Shown here piece by piece: positions 48,991 through 59,022 of a DNA stretch of 64,000 nt. Position 1 is the first letter of the stretch. Every line of letters starts with the position of its first letter. The DNA comes from JAKVCB01 sp965243695 (lineage in GTDB: Bacteria; Planctomycetota; Planctomycetia; Pirellulales; Lacipirellulaceae): positions 1 to 64,000 of the forward strand of contig CBDEWC010000009.1 of the NCBI GenBank assembly GCA_965243695.1, in the 5' to 3' direction. The position numbers were made by a program, and so were the translations under genes. Under the pieces are notes generated by a model that was not told where the DNA came from, made no database searches, and was given only the letters and a program-made list of their open reading frames with translations.

Positions 48991-50319
48991 ATGAAAATTG
49001 CCTCGATCGCTGCTGGTGCGGCAGGGATGTATTGCGGCAGTTGTCTGCACGACAACACGTTGGCTGCTGCGCTGTTGGACCTGGGAGAAGATGTGGTTCT
49101 TATTCCAACCTATACTCCACTTCGAACCGACGAGCCGGATGTCAGCCATTCGAGAGTGTTTTTTGGAGGCATTAATGTTTTCTTGCAGCAGAAGTCGTTT
49201 CTTTTTCGCCATACGCCATGGTGGTTTGATCGTTTGCTGGATCGCCCGGTTTTGCTGAAGAGTTTGAGCGGCCGCGCCAGTAGTGTCGATCCTACCGAAC
49301 TTGGTGATTTAACCGTGTCGATGTTACGTGGCGAAGATGGTAACCAGCGCAAGGAACTTGAGAAGTTGGCCAGCTGGCTCTTTAGGGAAGTACAACCCGA
49401 TGTGATTCAACTTTCGAACGCCGTGTTGTTGGGGATGGCTCCAATTTTTTCTGAAAACCTGGCGGTACCGGTCGTTTGTACGCTTGCGGGTGAAGATTCG
49501 TTCCTGGAGCGACTCGCGCAGCCCTATTACGACCAGGCACGGCAGCTCTTGTGTGAGCGGGCGCAGAATGTTGATGCATTTATTGCATTTAATAGCTATT
49601 ACGCAGATCGGATGTCGACGTACTTGTCCGTCGATCGAGCGAAAATCGAGGTGATTCCCCATGGGCTGCGTCTGGAGGGGCATGGTTCCCGCAGGTTGAG
49701 TTCCGGGAGCAGGACGCAGGTGATTGGCTTTCTTGCTCGAATCTGCGAGGACAAAGGTTTGTACCAACTGGTAGAGGCGTGTGAACTGCTCGAGGAAATG
49801 TCGGATTTGCCTCCGTTTGAGATAAACGTTGCCGGTTATTTGGGTAAGGCCGAGCAGGCTTATCTAGAGCAGGTCCAAAATCGAGTTGCAGGAGGGACTT
49901 TGGCAGGCCGGTTCACCTACCTCGGTGAGCTTAGTCGTCGAGAAAAAATTGCCATGCTACAGTCGCTCGACATTTTTTGTGTTCCAGCCCTGTTCCCCGA
50001 GGCAAAGGGATTGTCGATCTTGGAGGCCATGGCCAACGCGGTTCCAGTGGTTTTGCCCGACTCTGGGAGCTTTTCGGAATTGGTGCAAGACACAGGTGGC
50101 GGCTTGTTGTGTGAGCCTCAGAATACCGCGGACCTTGCAGCAAAACTGGCCGAGCTTCTCGTCGATACGGAGCGGGCGGATCAAATAGGAGAGGCGGGAC
50201 AGCGGGCCATTTACGATCGCTACCACGCACCGCGGATGGCTCAGCAAACACGGGACCTCTATCGGCGGTTGATTGGCGAAGAGCGGCCGGCTTCGCAAGA
50301 GGTTCGGCCATTTTGTTGA
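48991..50319 (+). CDS. Glycosyltransferase family 4
   Basis: 442 aa. Opens KIASIAAGAAGMYCGSCLHD, a nucleotide-sugar-binding start found in one GT4 branch. The C-terminal domain has GFLARICEDKGL, then the EX7E element in EAKGLSILEAMANAVPVV and the GLLCEPQN segment. GT-B fold, retaining transfer from a nucleotide sugar to an unknown acceptor. No cell-wall or EPS cluster surrounds it. Confidence 0.9.
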   Translation: MKIASIAAGAAGMYCGSCLHDNTLAAALLDLGEDVVLIPTYTPLRTDEPDVSHSRVFFGGINVFLQQKSFLFRHTPWWFDRLLDRPVLLKSLSGRASSVDPTELGDLTVSMLRGEDGNQRKELEKLASWLFREVQPDVIQLSNAVLLGMAPIFSENLAVPVVCTLAGEDSFLERLAQPYYDQARQLLCERAQNVDAFIAFNSYYADRMSTYLSVDRAKIEVIPHGLRLEGHGSRRLSSGSRTQVIGFLARICEDKGLYQLVEACELLEEMSDLPPFEINVAGYLGKAEQAYLEQVQNRVAGGTLAGRFTYLGELSRREKIAMLQSLDIFCVPALFPEAKGLSILEAMANAVPVVLPDSGSFSELVQDTGGGLLCEPQNTADLAAKLAELLVDTERADQIGEAGQRAIYDRYHAPRMAQQTRDLYRRLIGEERPASQEVRPFC

Positions 50320-50568
50320 GCTCGATTGAGACTCCGCGGTGACAGGCGCCAATTTAAATTATAAAAAATAGAAAAGGTTATCGTCCCCTTGGGGCTGTTT
50401 GGGTGAAAAGTCACCCGCCTATGGTTCTACGCCGCTTGAGATCCCCTTGTGTGGACGAGCGGGCCGGATACAATGGCCTTTTCCGTAAGAGATTCCTGCT
50501 TTGCGCCAATTTTGGAATTTCTATAGTTTCCCAGAGAAAGAACCAGAGAGAGAATTCGTTCAACCATC

Positions 50569-50847
50569 ATGCCCAGGCCTAAGTTCAAGCGAAAGCCGTT
50601 CCAGCAAAACCGCCGCAAAAATGTGAAGAGGGCTCCCAAAAAGGATCCCATTTGCGTAGACGGCGTGCAACCAAAGCCGATGTATGTTGACTATAAGGAC
50701 CTGGATCTTCTCGGGAAGTTGACCAATCGCCACGAACGTATTGTGAGTCGGCGAAAGACCGGTTGCAATGCTGCAAGTCAGCATGCCGTCGCCAGAGCCA
50801 TCAAACGTGCCCGCTTCATGGCTCTGATGCCCTACTGTGGCGACTGA
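50569..50847 (+). CDS. rpsR: 30S ribosomal protein bS18
   Basis: 92 aa, with a basic N-terminal extension (PRPKFKRKPFQQNRRKN) and the conserved core YVDYKDLDLLGKLTNRHERI and KTGCNAASQHAVARAIKRAR. Primary rRNA-binding protein of the small-subunit platform with S6. In most bacteria it lies with rpsF, ssb and rplI; none of these is nearby. AGAGAGA lies 20 bp upstream of the ATG. Confidence 0.95.
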   Translation: MPRPKFKRKPFQQNRRKNVKRAPKKDPICVDGVQPKPMYVDYKDLDLLGKLTNRHERIVSRRKTGCNAASQHAVARAIKRARFMALMPYCGD

Positions 50848-50959
50848 TGCCAGGCTGCTTGAGAGCCCTTTCTGCTCGTTTTGTTAGCACCGTGCGTACG
50901 TAGCGCTGGATCGTTTTGGGTCGTGGCTTCGTCCTGTTCTTCCTGCTATCTTGGGTTGC

Positions 50960-51382
50960 ATGGCAACGCCCTTTCGTACAACCCGCCTTGTTGAATTCTG
51001 TGATACCGACATGGCGGGCATTGCGCATTTCACTTCGTTTTTTCGCTATATGGAGTCGGCTGAACACGAAATGCTGCGAACCTGGGGGTACAGCATTTTT
51101 GACCAGGTGGATGGGCAGGCGCTTAGTTTTCCGCGAGTGGCAGTCGCATGCAAGTACAAAGCACCGGCTCAAAGTGAGGATGTTTTACAGATTACCGTTG
51201 GTGTCCAAAAGATTGGGACCAAGAGCGTCACCTATCGTTTTGAATTTCATCGCGATGAAGTAGAAATCGCAATTGGTGAAATTACCTGTGTTTGCTGTCA
51301 TATCACACAGGGGCAGCCGCCCAAGTCAATTCCTATTCCGGAGGCGATTGCCGAGAAACTCCGTTCGGCTTTGATGGATTGA
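50960..51382 (+). CDS. Acyl-CoA thioesterase (YbgC/4HBT hot-dog type)
   Basis: 140 aa from the ATG at 50960. Single hot-dog domain: TTRLVEFCDTDMAGIAHFTSF with the catalytic Asp of the 4HBT/YbgC type, AEHEMLRTWG, and later EIAIGEITCVCC. Hydrolyses acyl- or aryl-CoA thioesters. The stop codon is followed within 10 bp by the next reading frame, so it is probably translated with the prenyltransferase-repeat protein. Confidence 0.88.
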   Translation: MATPFRTTRLVEFCDTDMAGIAHFTSFFRYMESAEHEMLRTWGYSIFDQVDGQALSFPRVAVACKYKAPAQSEDVLQITVGVQKIGTKSVTYRFEFHRDEVEIAIGEITCVCCHITQGQPPKSIPIPEAIAEKLRSALMD

Positions 51383-51391
51383 GGGTTCACT

Positions 51392-52345
51392 ATCGACAAT
51401 CGCGTTCCCTACCATGTTGAACTTACCCTGCGGCTTGCCCGTGGTGTTGAGTCACTTCCGGCCAGCTATCGCACGCTGCAAGCCGATTTCTTTCGGCGGG
51501 CACAACAATCAGACGGAGGGTTTACGGGACGCTCAGGAGGCAGTGATTTCTATTACACAGGTTTTGGATTACGAACCATGGCCATCCTGGGGCAGTTGGA
51601 GGGAGTCCCGGCAGAGCGGGCTGCAGAGTTTCTTCGGAGTCGTCTTGCGGAGCAGGTTCCCTTAGTCGATTTCCTTTCGCTAATTTTTGGAGCGGCACTG
51701 CTGGAAGCTGCGGCGGGCATCGATGTCTTGAAAGATCGCCCCGAGGGCTGGCGACTGAAAGTGACAGAGGCACTGGAATCGCTTCGGCGCGAGGATGGTG
51801 GGTACGCCAAAGCCGCAAAGGGGCACGCCAGCAGTACCTACCATTCGTTCCTTGTTCGCCTGGTCTACCAGTTGCTGGACCAGCCTGTCCCCGAGCCCCA
51901 GCAGTTGGTCAATTTTGTACTCAATTCACAGAGAGAAGATGGTGGGTTTGCCGAGATTCGCGCAAGTCGACGTAGTGGAACCAATCCGACTGCTGCGGCG
52001 GTCGGATTGTTGAGGATTTGTTCTGAGGATATCGGCAACGACCATCTCCTCGAGACGGTCCGTGACAAAACCATTGAATTTCTGGTCGAAATGCAGACCG
52101 ACGAAGGAGGTCTGCGGGCCAACTCGCGAATTCCAATCGCCGACATTTTGAGTACCTTTACCGGAATCCTGACGTTGCAAGACCTGGGCGGGCTCGAGAA
52201 TATTGACGTGACGGCTGCCAGGAGATTTATCAAATCGTTAATGGTCGAATCGGGTGGGTTTCTGGCGGCGGAGTGGGATGACACGGTGGATGTCGAATAT
52301 TCGTTTTATGGGCTAGGTGCATTGGCTTTACTCATTCGCCAGTAG
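51392..52345 (+). CDS. Prenyltransferase/squalene-cyclase-repeat protein, unusual start
   Basis: About 317 aa. It has repeated DGGF/DGGY units: SDGGFTGRSGGSDFYYTGF, REDGGYAKAAKGHASSTYH, REDGGFAEIRASRRSG and ESGGFLAAEWDDTVDVEYS, typical of protein-prenyltransferase beta-subunit-like alpha/alpha barrels. The frame is open from the stop at 51382 but has no ATG, GTG or TTG until 51578, which would cut off an obviously conserved repeat. An ATC at 51392, with GAGGG seven bases upstream, is the best candidate start; a base-calling error is the alternative. Function: lipid or terpene binding, not established. Confidence 0.8.
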   Translation: MDNRVPYHVELTLRLARGVESLPASYRTLQADFFRRAQQSDGGFTGRSGGSDFYYTGFGLRTMAILGQLEGVPAERAAEFLRSRLAEQVPLVDFLSLIFGAALLEAAAGIDVLKDRPEGWRLKVTEALESLRREDGGYAKAAKGHASSTYHSFLVRLVYQLLDQPVPEPQQLVNFVLNSQREDGGFAEIRASRRSGTNPTAAAVGLLRICSEDIGNDHLLETVRDKTIEFLVEMQTDEGGLRANSRIPIADILSTFTGILTLQDLGGLENIDVTAARRFIKSLMVESGGFLAAEWDDTVDVEYSFYGLGALALLIRQ

Positions 52346-52386
52346 GTCCCCCTTGCGGCCTGGCTCACAACTGCAAAAATCTTGAT

Positions 52387-53064
52387 ATGCCTGATCTCGT
52401 GGTCGAGAATCTCGTGAAGGAATATTCCACCCCTGGCGAGGCTTTGCGCGTTTTGGATGGGGTGAGCTTTTCACTGGAGCGTGGCCAAAGTTTGGCAATC
52501 ATGGGCCCTAGTGGTTCGGGGAAAAGCACTCTGCTGGCGATTTTAGGATCGCTGGAACCACCGACCTCCGGTAGGGTCCACCTGGTGGGGCAGGATCCGT
52601 TTGCGCTCAGCGATTCCGAGTTGGCCACTTTTCGAGGGGAACGTGTCGGTTTTATTTTTCAGGAACACCATCTTTTGCCGCAGTGTACAGCATTGGAGAA
52701 CGTCTTGGTTCCGTTTCTGGCCAATCGCTCGGCTGGCGACCAACAGCAGCGGCGGGCCCGTGATATGCTCCAGCGGGTGGGACTGGCGGACCGGCTTAAC
52801 CACTGTCCTGCGGAGTTGTCCGGTGGTGAACGACAACGTGTCGCAATTGCGCGAGCCTTGGTTCGCGAGCCCACTTTGATCTTGGCCGACGAGCCGACCG
52901 GAAATCTAGACCGAACCACTGCGGGAACTATTTCTGAATTGCTGGCGGAGTTGTCAGCACAGTATCACGCTATTTTGGTGGTAGTGACTCACAGTCGTCG
53001 ACTGGCTGAGATGGTTGGAAATCAAGTAGAACTCGATGCAGGCCAACTCGTTCCGGTTGCGTGA
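52387..53064 (+). CDS. ABC transporter ATPase, LolD/MacB type
   Basis: 225 aa, a single ATPase domain: Walker A GPSGSGKST, Q-loop FQEHHLLPQCTALEN, signature LSGGERQRVAIARAL, Walker B LILADEPTGNLD and His switch VVTHS. The family drives lipoprotein release (LolD), macrolide export or FtsX-type permeases. No FtsX-like permease follows within the window, and none precedes it, so it may pair with a permease elsewhere. Confidence 0.92.
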   Translation: MPDLVVENLVKEYSTPGEALRVLDGVSFSLERGQSLAIMGPSGSGKSTLLAILGSLEPPTSGRVHLVGQDPFALSDSELATFRGERVGFIFQEHHLLPQCTALENVLVPFLANRSAGDQQQRRARDMLQRVGLADRLNHCPAELSGGERQRVAIARALVREPTLILADEPTGNLDRTTAGTISELLAELSAQYHAILVVVTHSRRLAEMVGNQVELDAGQLVPVA

Positions 53065-53328
53065 ACGGAAAATAGGAGTCGACGTCAAGGGCGGGAAAAT
53101 TACAGGAGAAGCCGACCGATGGCGAGGCTTCGTGCAAGCTTCGGACCATGGTTTGGATTTTATTTTCCGTTGGACGGGGTCCATAAATTGCCGTGGGCAG
53201 TTTTCGGCTTGGCGCAGGTTGTGCGTGGTATTTGTGATAGGTTGGGTCTTACAAAGCGGGCGCAATTTACGTTATGCTGTTGCCTTTGGAAGTCTAAAGA
53301 ATGGGTTATGGAAGCAAGAGGATAAGTG

Positions 53329-54585
53329 GTGACTAAGCAAACAACGTTTACGGGCGAAGTGGTTCAGCGTGGCGACTTGGTTGAGCGGGCACTCGATCAA
53401 GGAGAAGGCTTGCTCCGATTGATTCCAAACTGGGTTCCGCGCTCGTTTTTGCACCCCGGAAAACGGATCAAATTGGCTCCTGGCGATTGGTACGCCTATG
53501 GGGCCCATCGTGGTGGTATCGATGAACGGTGGTTTGCCAGCACAACCGATGCGGCCAACGAGGGGCGTGTCTGGCACGAAGGCCAGAGTTTTTGTGAGGT
53601 GGACAACCAAATCTTCTTGTTGAAAGAGGCGATTGACGCAGCTCCTGAGCAGACGATTGGGAGCGAAATTTATGACAAATATGGCCGCTGGCCTGTCTAT
53701 TCGAAGTTCTTCGACAATATGGGACCCATTCCTCACCACATGCATCAGCGGTATGAAGATGCGGCATTGGTAGGCCAGGAAGGGAAGCCGGAGAGTTATT
53801 ACTTTCCTCCTCAGTTAAACAACGTCGACAATAACTTTGCGTATACGTTTATGGGGCTCGAGCCGGGAACGACCAAAGATCAGGTTCGGACCTGTCTGGA
53901 AAACTGGCACCAGGGAGACAACGGCATTCTTGACCTGTCTCGTGCTTACCGATTGAAACGCGGAACAGGTTGGTTGATCCCGCCAGGGGTACTTCATGCT
54001 CCAGGTTCGCTCTGTACTTATGAACCGCAGTGGGGAAGCGATGTCTTTGGTATGTTTCAGTCACTGGTTGAAGGGCGGGAAGTTCCCTGGTCTCTGTTGG
54101 TGAAGGACATGCCATCTGACAGGCATCAAGACCTGGACTTTATCGTCGGTCAGCTCGATTGGGACCGCAACGTCGATGCGGAGTTTAAAGAACACAATTA
54201 TTTAGAGCCGATCGTTGATCCTGCCAATAGTGGCGATGGATTCACCGACCGCTGGATCGTGTATGGGACGATCGAGGGAGAGCAGCGTTTCAGCGCAAAG
54301 GAACTCACGGTTCAGCCGGGCGCTACTTGTCGCCTAGTAGATCCGGGTGCCAGTGGTTGGATTACCGTTGGGGGACGTGGGCGTATGGGGCCGCTTCCGC
54401 TGCAAACACCTGCGATGATTCAGTTTGGACAGCGAACTGAGGACGAAGTGTTTATCACCTCTGAAGCTGCGATGGCCGGTTTAGAGATTGAAAATACCGG
54501 GAGCGAACCGCTCGTCGGCCTCCGTTATTTTGGTCCCGATATCCATCCCCAAGTCCCCGAGGTCGGTGATTGCCGTAAATCATGA
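53329..54585 (+). CDS. Cupin protein related to class I mannose-6-phosphate isomerase
   Basis: 418 aa from the second of two tandem GTG codons (53326 and 53329); GAGG is seven bases before the second. A double-cupin layout with metal site IPHHMHQRYEDA and LIPPGVLHAPGSL. It resembles sugar-isomerase-like cupins of planctomycete carbohydrate operons rather than true ManA. It overlaps the next gene by four bases (ATGA), so it is an operon with the sugar isomerase/epimerase. Confidence 0.7.
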   Translation: MTKQTTFTGEVVQRGDLVERALDQGEGLLRLIPNWVPRSFLHPGKRIKLAPGDWYAYGAHRGGIDERWFASTTDAANEGRVWHEGQSFCEVDNQIFLLKEAIDAAPEQTIGSEIYDKYGRWPVYSKFFDNMGPIPHHMHQRYEDAALVGQEGKPESYYFPPQLNNVDNNFAYTFMGLEPGTTKDQVRTCLENWHQGDNGILDLSRAYRLKRGTGWLIPPGVLHAPGSLCTYEPQWGSDVFGMFQSLVEGREVPWSLLVKDMPSDRHQDLDFIVGQLDWDRNVDAEFKEHNYLEPIVDPANSGDGFTDRWIVYGTIEGEQRFSAKELTVQPGATCRLVDPGASGWITVGGRGRMGPLPLQTPAMIQFGQRTEDEVFITSEAAMAGLEIENTGSEPLVGLRYFGPDIHPQVPEVGDCRKS

Positions 54586-55625
54586 TGTATCCCAAGCTTC
54601 ACAATGCCGCCTGGCCAGGTGTCGTAGGTAAAGACCCTGATTCGGACCAGCCTCCCATTGATCTGGACAAGATGCTTGACCTCACGGCGGCAGCGGAGGT
54701 CAACGGCAACAGGTTTGACGGTATCGATCTTTTTCTGTTTGATCCGCACGTCAGCATTGATGCAACGGATGACGAACTTAAGGACCTGGCCGACCGTGTT
54801 GGCCAGCGCGATTTGGTGATCGGAACGGTGGTTGCTCCGGTATGGCCTCCCACGGGTGGTGGGTCGTCTATGGGAACCGATTCAGAACGACAAGCGTTTC
54901 TGACCCAGGTACAAAAAGCGTGTAGAATTTCCAGTCGTCTGCGGGAACTTAAGGTTCGCCCGTATGGCGTTGTTCGAATTGACTCCGCCTGCGGGCCGGC
55001 GGATTGGGCTGCCGATCCGGAAGCAAATCAAGCAAAAGTCGCCGACACATTTCGTCAGGCATGCGACATTGCTGTCGATTATGGAGAACGGTTGGCTGCG
55101 GAAGGCGAAATATGTTGGGGAGGGATGCACTCGTGGCGTAAAATGGTCGACCTCCTCGAGCGTGTTGAGCGCCCAGAGGTGATTGGCTTTCAAGCAGACA
55201 TGGCTCACAGTTTGCTTTACTTGCTGGGATTCAATGCCCCGGAAGACCGAATCTTGCCGGAGGAATTTGATTGGTCAAGCAGTGCCGTATTCGACCAGGC
55301 ATTACGCCAAATCGTCGACGTCCTCCAGCCCTGGATGATTGATTTTCACGTCGCCCAGAACGATGCCACCGTGTTTGGTAGTGGTTCTCACGACAAGACG
55401 GGCCGCCATTGCTTGCCGAACGATCCGAACGGCAAGCTCGATATCGCTCGACATGCCGGTTTTTGGTTGCGCGACAAAAATAATGCAACTACCAGACAAG
55501 TGCAGCATATCTGTTGGGATGGTTGCATGTTCCCTAACGAAGTCATGATGAAACCTGACCTGTGGAATGATGTGCTTGCTGCCATGCTGGCCGTTCGGGA
55601 CGCCCATGGTTGGGATGACAGCTAA
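54582..55625 (+). CDS. Sugar phosphate isomerase/epimerase-like TIM-barrel protein
   Basis: 347 aa of the AP-endonuclease-2/xylose-isomerase-like family. Acidic and His metal-binding residues are spread as expected: EGEICWGGMHSWRK, GFQADMAHS, DFHVAQNDA and GSGSHDKTGRHC. Many family members epimerise or isomerise keto-sugars or inositol derivatives. Second gene of a translationally coupled pair with the cupin protein, followed after 102 bp by a dehydrogenase. Confidence 0.83.
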   Translation: MMYPKLHNAAWPGVVGKDPDSDQPPIDLDKMLDLTAAAEVNGNRFDGIDLFLFDPHVSIDATDDELKDLADRVGQRDLVIGTVVAPVWPPTGGGSSMGTDSERQAFLTQVQKACRISSRLRELKVRPYGVVRIDSACGPADWAADPEANQAKVADTFRQACDIAVDYGERLAAEGEICWGGMHSWRKMVDLLERVERPEVIGFQADMAHSLLYLLGFNAPEDRILPEEFDWSSSAVFDQALRQIVDVLQPWMIDFHVAQNDATVFGSGSHDKTGRHCLPNDPNGKLDIARHAGFWLRDKNNATTRQVQHICWDGCMFPNEVMMKPDLWNDVLAAMLAVRDAHGWDDS

Positions 55626-55727
55626 ATCGGAAAAATACCTTTTTCCTCCCCTGGAAGATGCGAATCTTCATTCTCGGACCAACGTTTTTCTGGCAACAGC
55701 ACACCTACGTGAGCAGAAAGGTACAAC

Positions 55728-56861
55728 ATGGCCAAGCCGCTTCGTATCGGAATGATTGGTTATGGGTTTATGGCCCGCGCGCATTCCAATGCTTATTGCA
55801 AAGTCAATCATTTTTTTGAACTCGAATATGAGCCAGTCCTCAAGGCCGTGTGCGGTCGAAATGGGGATAAGGCGCAAGAGTTTGCCACCAACTGGGGATA
55901 CGAGACGGTCGAGACTGATTGGACAAAATTAGTCGACCGCGAGGATATCGACGCGGTCGATATTTGTGTGCCCAACAATCTTCATAAGGAAATTGCGATA
56001 GCCGCTGCTAAAGCCGGAAAGATTGTCCTTTGTGAAAAGCCACTGGCCATGAATGCAACGGAAGGCGCAGAAATGTGTGACGTGGTTGAAAAAGCAGGTG
56101 TGCCAAACATGGTTTGGTACAACTACCGTCGGATTCCGGCAGTGGCCCTTGCCAAACAACTGATCGATGAAGGACGCTTGGGACGCATTTTTCACTATCG
56201 GGCAATGTTTCTTCAGGACTGGACGATCAAGGAAGATTTGCCGCAAGGGGGGGCTGCCCTCTGGCGACTCGACGCTGCCGCCGCGGGTAGCGGTGTTACG
56301 GGGGACCTGCTCGCCCACAGCATCGATACGGCGCTCTGGCTGAATGGGTCGATGAAAAACGTGACCGCCATGACGGAAACATTTGTCAAGGAACGGTTGC
56401 ACACGGAAACTGGAAAGGTTGAGCCTGTCGAGATTGACGATGCCTGTGCATTTCTGGCCAGGTTCGACAACGGATCCCTGGCTACTTTTGAGTCGACTCG
56501 TTATGCACGAGGCCATAAAGCGTTGTACGTATTCGAAATCAACGGTGAGCATGCCTCGATTAGCTGGGATCTTCACGACATGCATCGTCTGCAGTATTTC
56601 GATCACCGGGATGATTCGTTGGTTCGCGGTTGGCGATCCGTTCATGTGACAGATAGCGATATGCCCTACATGGCGAATTGGTGGGTGCCTGGCTTGCAGA
56701 TTGGCTACGAACACAGTTTCGTCCACCAGGTCGCGGACTTTCTTGCTGGTTTTGCCAAAGGTGAACCGGTCAGCCCGACTTTTCGAGATGCGCTCGAAAC
56801 TCAGCAGGTGTGCGACGCGGTTCTCAAAAGTGCAAAAGATGGACAATGGGTTGAGTGCTAG
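55728..56861 (+). CDS. Gfo/Idh/MocA-family oxidoreductase
   Basis: 377 aa. The Rossmann start RIGMIGYGFMARAHSNAY, the VCVPNNLH-type segment DICVPNNLHKEIAIAA, and CEKPLAMNATEGAEM (catalytic-Lys EKP motif) are clear. The C-terminal domain has ARFDNGSLATFESTRYARGH. NAD(P)-dependent oxidation of sugars or inositols. It is the third gene of the likely carbohydrate operon. Confidence 0.92.
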   Translation: MAKPLRIGMIGYGFMARAHSNAYCKVNHFFELEYEPVLKAVCGRNGDKAQEFATNWGYETVETDWTKLVDREDIDAVDICVPNNLHKEIAIAAAKAGKIVLCEKPLAMNATEGAEMCDVVEKAGVPNMVWYNYRRIPAVALAKQLIDEGRLGRIFHYRAMFLQDWTIKEDLPQGGAALWRLDAAAAGSGVTGDLLAHSIDTALWLNGSMKNVTAMTETFVKERLHTETGKVEPVEIDDACAFLARFDNGSLATFESTRYARGHKALYVFEINGEHASISWDLHDMHRLQYFDHRDDSLVRGWRSVHVTDSDMPYMANWWVPGLQIGYEHSFVHQVADFLAGFAKGEPVSPTFRDALETQQVCDAVLKSAKDGQWVEC

Positions 56862-57195
56862 ACAAGTGCCTTTGACGCACGCGTCCTGTCTTGTCGCACA
56901 GGAAGTATCGCAACCACAAGTTTGCGATTTGCCTTGTTTGCGAGGGGGCCCAGCGGGATCTGGTCGGGATGACAATGGATGCCTTGTGCCACCAGGGGGG
57001 CAAGGCCGTCTGAGGTCCCCGAAAGGAGACAACGTGTCCAAATTGCCAGGTGGTGAATTGCCCCCTTGGGGGCAAGGTGCGTAGAATAAGCGACACAACG
57101 TTGTCGACTGGCAAGGCAAGGTATTCCTGGCAACCGCAGCCCATTGCTGAAATTGGTTTTTCAGTACCAAGTTTTACTTGATTTCGGGTAGGCCG
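56862..57195. other. Intergenic with a perfect 18-bp palindrome
   Basis: TTGCCCCCTTGGGGGCAA at 57058-57075 is perfectly symmetric; it is not followed by a T tract, so it is more likely an operator or a stable hairpin than a terminator. No gene is seen. Confidence 0.5.
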
Positions 57196-58852
57196 ATGAA
57201 AATAACCACGATCCCCCAGGTTTACCGGAACGTGAATCGTTGGGGAGAGATACTGACCGTACTCAGTAAATATGGACTGGCTGGTTGGATTAGCCGTTTC
57301 GACCTCTCTTTTGCCAAGGGCTTCTTTAAGAATCGCGACGGTGCAAAGTTAGCTCACTTAAGTCGCGAGTCGAGAATCCGGCTTGCCTTGGAGGAATTAG
57401 GGCCAACGTTTATTAAGTTCGGACAAATTCTCAGTACTCGTCCCGATCAAATTGGTTTGCCCCTTGCGGAGGAGTTGCAGAAATTGCAAACGCAGGTTCC
57501 GGCTGACGATGTTCAGATGGTACGAGCGCGTATTGAATCCGACCTGGGGCAGCCAATTGACACAATATTTGCCGACTTTGATAACGAGCCCCTTGCCTCG
57601 GCATCGATTGGACAGGTCCATCGCGCGCGGCTTCACAATGGCAATGATGTAGTCGTGAAAGTGCAGCACGCCGGAATCGAAGAGCGGGTTCGCGTTGACA
57701 TGGAGATACTTTCGGGATTGGCTCAGTTGGCTGAACGGATTCCGGAACTACAACCCTATCGGCCCCAAACAGCGGTAGCCGAGTTCCAGCGCACACTTTG
57801 GCGTGAACTCGATTTTCTCGAGAAGGTCGAAACTTAGAACAGTTTTCTGCTTGTTTTGCGGCAAATGCCGATATTCGGATTCCTCGCTTTTACCCACATC
57901 TTTCAACGTCGCGGGTACTCACGATCGAATTCCTTGACGGGTGGAAATTGGCCGATGGAGTTTTGGAGTCATGTCCAGACGTCAATTCGAGCCAGATTGC
58001 CCGTCTCGCTGCAGAAATGTATCTCCAGATGGTTTTTCAATATGGTTTTTACCATGGGGATCCACATCCAGGAAATCTTGTCCTGCTGCCAAATAATCAA
58101 ATTGGCTTGCTCGATTTCGGCATGGTAGGCCGTCTGGATGATGGATTGCGAGAGGACATCGAGGAGATGCTCTTGTCGATCGTATCGCACGATGCCGAAC
58201 AGCTTACTACCCTTGTGACGCGTGTAGGAGCAACGCCTCCGGATCTGGATGAAATTGCTTTGCGGAGTGATCTCTCTGATTTTGTGGCGCACTACGGGCA
58301 CCAGCCAATTGACCGCTTCGATTTGGCTGGCGCATTGACCGAAATGATCGAAATTGTCCAGCGGTATCACATCGTGTTTCCGGCCGGAGTTGCGCTGTTG
58401 CTCAAAATGCTTGTCATGTTGGAAGGGACGATGCAGTTGCTTGACGCCAATTTCAGTCTCATGGAACTGATCGAACCCTACCGAAAAAAAATGCTCATGC
58501 GACGGATGTCACCCGCGCGGCGCATGAAAAAGATGCGACGAATTTACTTTGAAATGGAGCAACTGGCCGAAATTGTTCCGCGCCGGTTGCGAGCCATTTG
58601 CAGCAAGTGCAGAGTGGGAAATTCGATGTTCATCTCGACCACCGTGGTCTCGAACCGTCAGTGAATCGGCTCGTTCTGGGCATGCTTGCGAGCGCTCTTT
58701 TTTTGGGGTCGTCACTTCTGCTGACCCGCTCAATTTGGCCAATCCAAGGAATTTCAATTCCCGGCGTGGTTGGCTGTACTATTAGTGTGGCGCTAGGACT
58801 GCGGTTGTTGAGGGCCATTAGTAAGTCAGGACGTCTCGATCGCCGACATTGA
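57196..58852 (+). pseudogene. UbiB/ABC1-family atypical kinase, two frameshifts
   Basis: About 550 aa if repaired, starting at the ATG at 57196. Conserved UbiB features: KxGQ in TFIKFGQILSTRPDQIG, the Ala-rich loop ASASIGQVHRA, LDFLE, HGDPHPGN and LLDFGMVGRL, plus C-terminal hydrophobic helices (LVLGMLASALFLGSSLLL). It supports quinone biosynthesis and lipid transport through an ATPase-like activity. One base is missing near 57830-57832 (A run) and one near 58597-58599 (T run); both repairs give uninterrupted UbiB sequence. Confidence 0.9.
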
Positions 58853-59022
58853 GTGGTTGTGTTGGCCGAGAGAAGCTCGATATGCAGAAGAGAGTCTTTT
58901 CAGCACCGGTACGATGACTCAATTACGGGGGCCACTGGTGAGCCTCGGTGTGTCGCACGTTTCGTGATCACCGAGCAGGGGGCGAGAATTGTGGCCCCGG
59001 CGTTAGCCCAGCTTCCTCAGGA

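Noticed and set aside
55929..57170. 413-codon minus-strand frame opposite the Gfo/Idh/MocA gene.
   Set aside because: The plus-strand dehydrogenase is complete and conserved; the antisense product has no recognisable domain.
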